DNA of 64,000 nucleotides, from contig CAYTXG010000004.1 of NCBI GenBank assembly GCA_964441025.1, forward strand, positions 1-64,000, written 5' to 3'. Source of the stretch: JAAZIN01 sp964441025 (lineage in GTDB: Bacteria; Bacillota; Dethiobacteria; DTU022). Below the pieces are notes generated by a model. That model was not told where the DNA came from, did not search any database, and worked only from the letters and a program-made list of their open reading frames with translations. Positions 63,260-64,000 of the stretch are shown here, in pieces (positions within the stretch are counted from its first letter, which is position 1; every line of letters starts with the position of its first letter). Made by a program: the position numbers and the translations under genes.

Positions 63260-64000
63260 TCAGCACGCCATCCTGATCGCTTCGAGAAGCTGGGAGCTGA
63301 CGCTTTTTTTGGGAATGAAGTCAAAGGCTCCGGCCTCCCTGCTGGCAGTGATATTGCCTTCATCGTCGTACTGGCTCAATACCAGGACCTTGACATCCTC
63401 GCAGGTGCTTGTGATCCGCTTCATCGCCTCGATGCCGTTCAGCACGGGCATGGCAATATCCATGAGGACCACGTTGGGAAGCAGCCGGTTTACCTTTTCA
63501 ACGGCATCCTGGCCATTGACGGCCTCTCCCACAATGAGCATATCTTTCTGCAGATTAACCAGGGCGCATATTCCCTCCCTGACCACGGCATGATCATCGG
63601 CAACAAGGACCCGGATCTTTCTGGTGGCCTGATCCAACAATTTTTCGACAACAGAGAACAGGGCCGCCGGCTTGAAGGGCCTGTAAAAATAGTCCGCCAC
63701 ATCCATCCTCAGCGCTTCGTCTCTTCTCCAGCCGCATGTGTGCTGTTTTTCAATGGGAACATCCACAACAACAATGGGCAGCAGGCTTGTTGCCGGCGTC
63801 TCCTTCAACCACCGGTGCAATTTAAAAGCATCTCCGCGAGGCGCAATGGAACCTAGAATGATCAGCTGGGGCTTGCGGCCGCGCACTATCTCCTGGGCCT
63901 CCTTTTTTTCCGAGGCGACGAATACCTCGCTCCCTCTCTTCTCCAACTGTGACTGCAACTCACCGGTAAAGTTACGCTCCTGATCCACAATGAGAATTCT
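63260..64000 (-). CDS. Tandem-receiver response regulator (5' end off the window)
   Basis: The frame is open to base 64000 and its first visible residues (RILIVDQERN) are already those of a receiver domain, so the true start lies outside. The first receiver is degenerate: the phospho-acceptor position reads LIILGSIAP with no Asp. The second (residues about 125-245) is intact, with VADDHAVVREG, the phospho-Asp in VVLMDIAMPVLNG, LVLSQYDD and the conserved Lys in FIPKKSV. The chain ends directly after this domain with no DNA-binding output, so it may act through protein contacts. It precedes the redox operon on the same strand. Confidence 0.88.
   Translation of the reverse strand, partial: RILIVDQERNFTGELQSQLEKRGSEVFVASEKKEAQEIVRGRKPQLIILGSIAPRGDAFKLHRWLKETPATSLLPIVVVDVPIEKQHTCGWRRDEALRMDVADYFYRPFKPAALFSVVEKLLDQATRKIRVLVADDHAVVREGICALVNLQKDMLIVGEAVNGQDAVEKVNRLLPNVVLMDIAMPVLNGIEAMKRITSTCEDVKVLVLSQYDDEGNITASREAGAFDFIPKKSVSSQLLEAIRMAC

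Overview
The window looks like one contig of a spore-forming, anaerobic Firmicute (class Clostridia; lower taxonomy cannot be fixed from here). spoIVA and spoIIP show endospore formation. Ferredoxin-linked 2-oxoacid and aldehyde oxidoreductases, a 4-hydroxybutyryl-CoA dehydratase and an ADP-forming acyl-CoA synthetase indicate anaerobic amino-acid or acid metabolism. MetF/MetV indicate a one-carbon (Wood-Ljungdahl type) route. Most of the window is GC-rich; two AT-rich stretches (about 1-4,100 and 6,850-8,780) hold surface-polysaccharide genes and their wreckage and look laterally acquired. A run of 100 N at 34196-34295 is an assembly gap.

Layout. (1) 1-8,564: polysaccharide locus on the minus strand: sugar aminotransferase (cut by the left edge), a frameshifted ATP-grasp gene, a Wzx-type flippase, galU, galE, a YdcF-like protein and a family 2 glycosyltransferase. 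Between them lie gene relics too short or broken to appear as long ORFs. (2) 8,787-17,715: a DUF1670 gene, a non-coding stretch with DnaA-box-like sites, the t6A operon tsaE-tsaB-rimI-tsaD, a very long RND exporter and rfbB. (3) 18,090-33,742: catabolic region: 4-hydroxybutyryl-CoA dehydratase, ADP-forming acyl-CoA synthetase with its BioD/DRTGG partner, a GGDEF protein, AOR with a MoaD-like protein, and an apparent operon of leucine-type dehydrogenase, 2-oxoacid:ferredoxin oxidoreductase (gamma, alpha, beta) and a GltD-ferredoxin fusion. A near-consensus sigma-54 promoter precedes that operon and a sigma-54 enhancer-binding regulator lies directly upstream. (4) 34,087-55,391: a tandem-repeat coiled-coil protein, tRNA-Pro(GGG), and a Firmicute housekeeping/sporulation run (spoIVA, gpsA, plsY, der, DUF3189 pair, YIEGIA pair, spoIIP, DUF1614, fni, ispH-S1 fusion, plsC, cmk, a YpfB-like protein), then a cobalamin-riboswitch-controlled BtuFCD-type importer. 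(5) 55,392-64,000: metF, metV, a NuoF-GltD fusion, nuoE, a NuoG/FdhA-like molybdopterin-family subunit and a response regulator cut by the right edge.

The most interesting region is 55,392-63,179. Methylene-THF reductase (MetF plus MetV) sits in one gene set with an NADH-dehydrogenase-like trimer whose flavin subunit carries a second complete NAD(P)H/FAD module, and whose FdhA-like subunit has lost the active-site Cys/Sec and adjacent His. This looks like an electron-bifurcating or electron-confurcating module rather than a formate dehydrogenase. Second in interest is a dispersed family of about 29-bp palindromes with a CCGTCCCC core (at least seven standard copies and two variants). One of them has been read into the 3' end of fni and supplies its C-terminus and stop codon.
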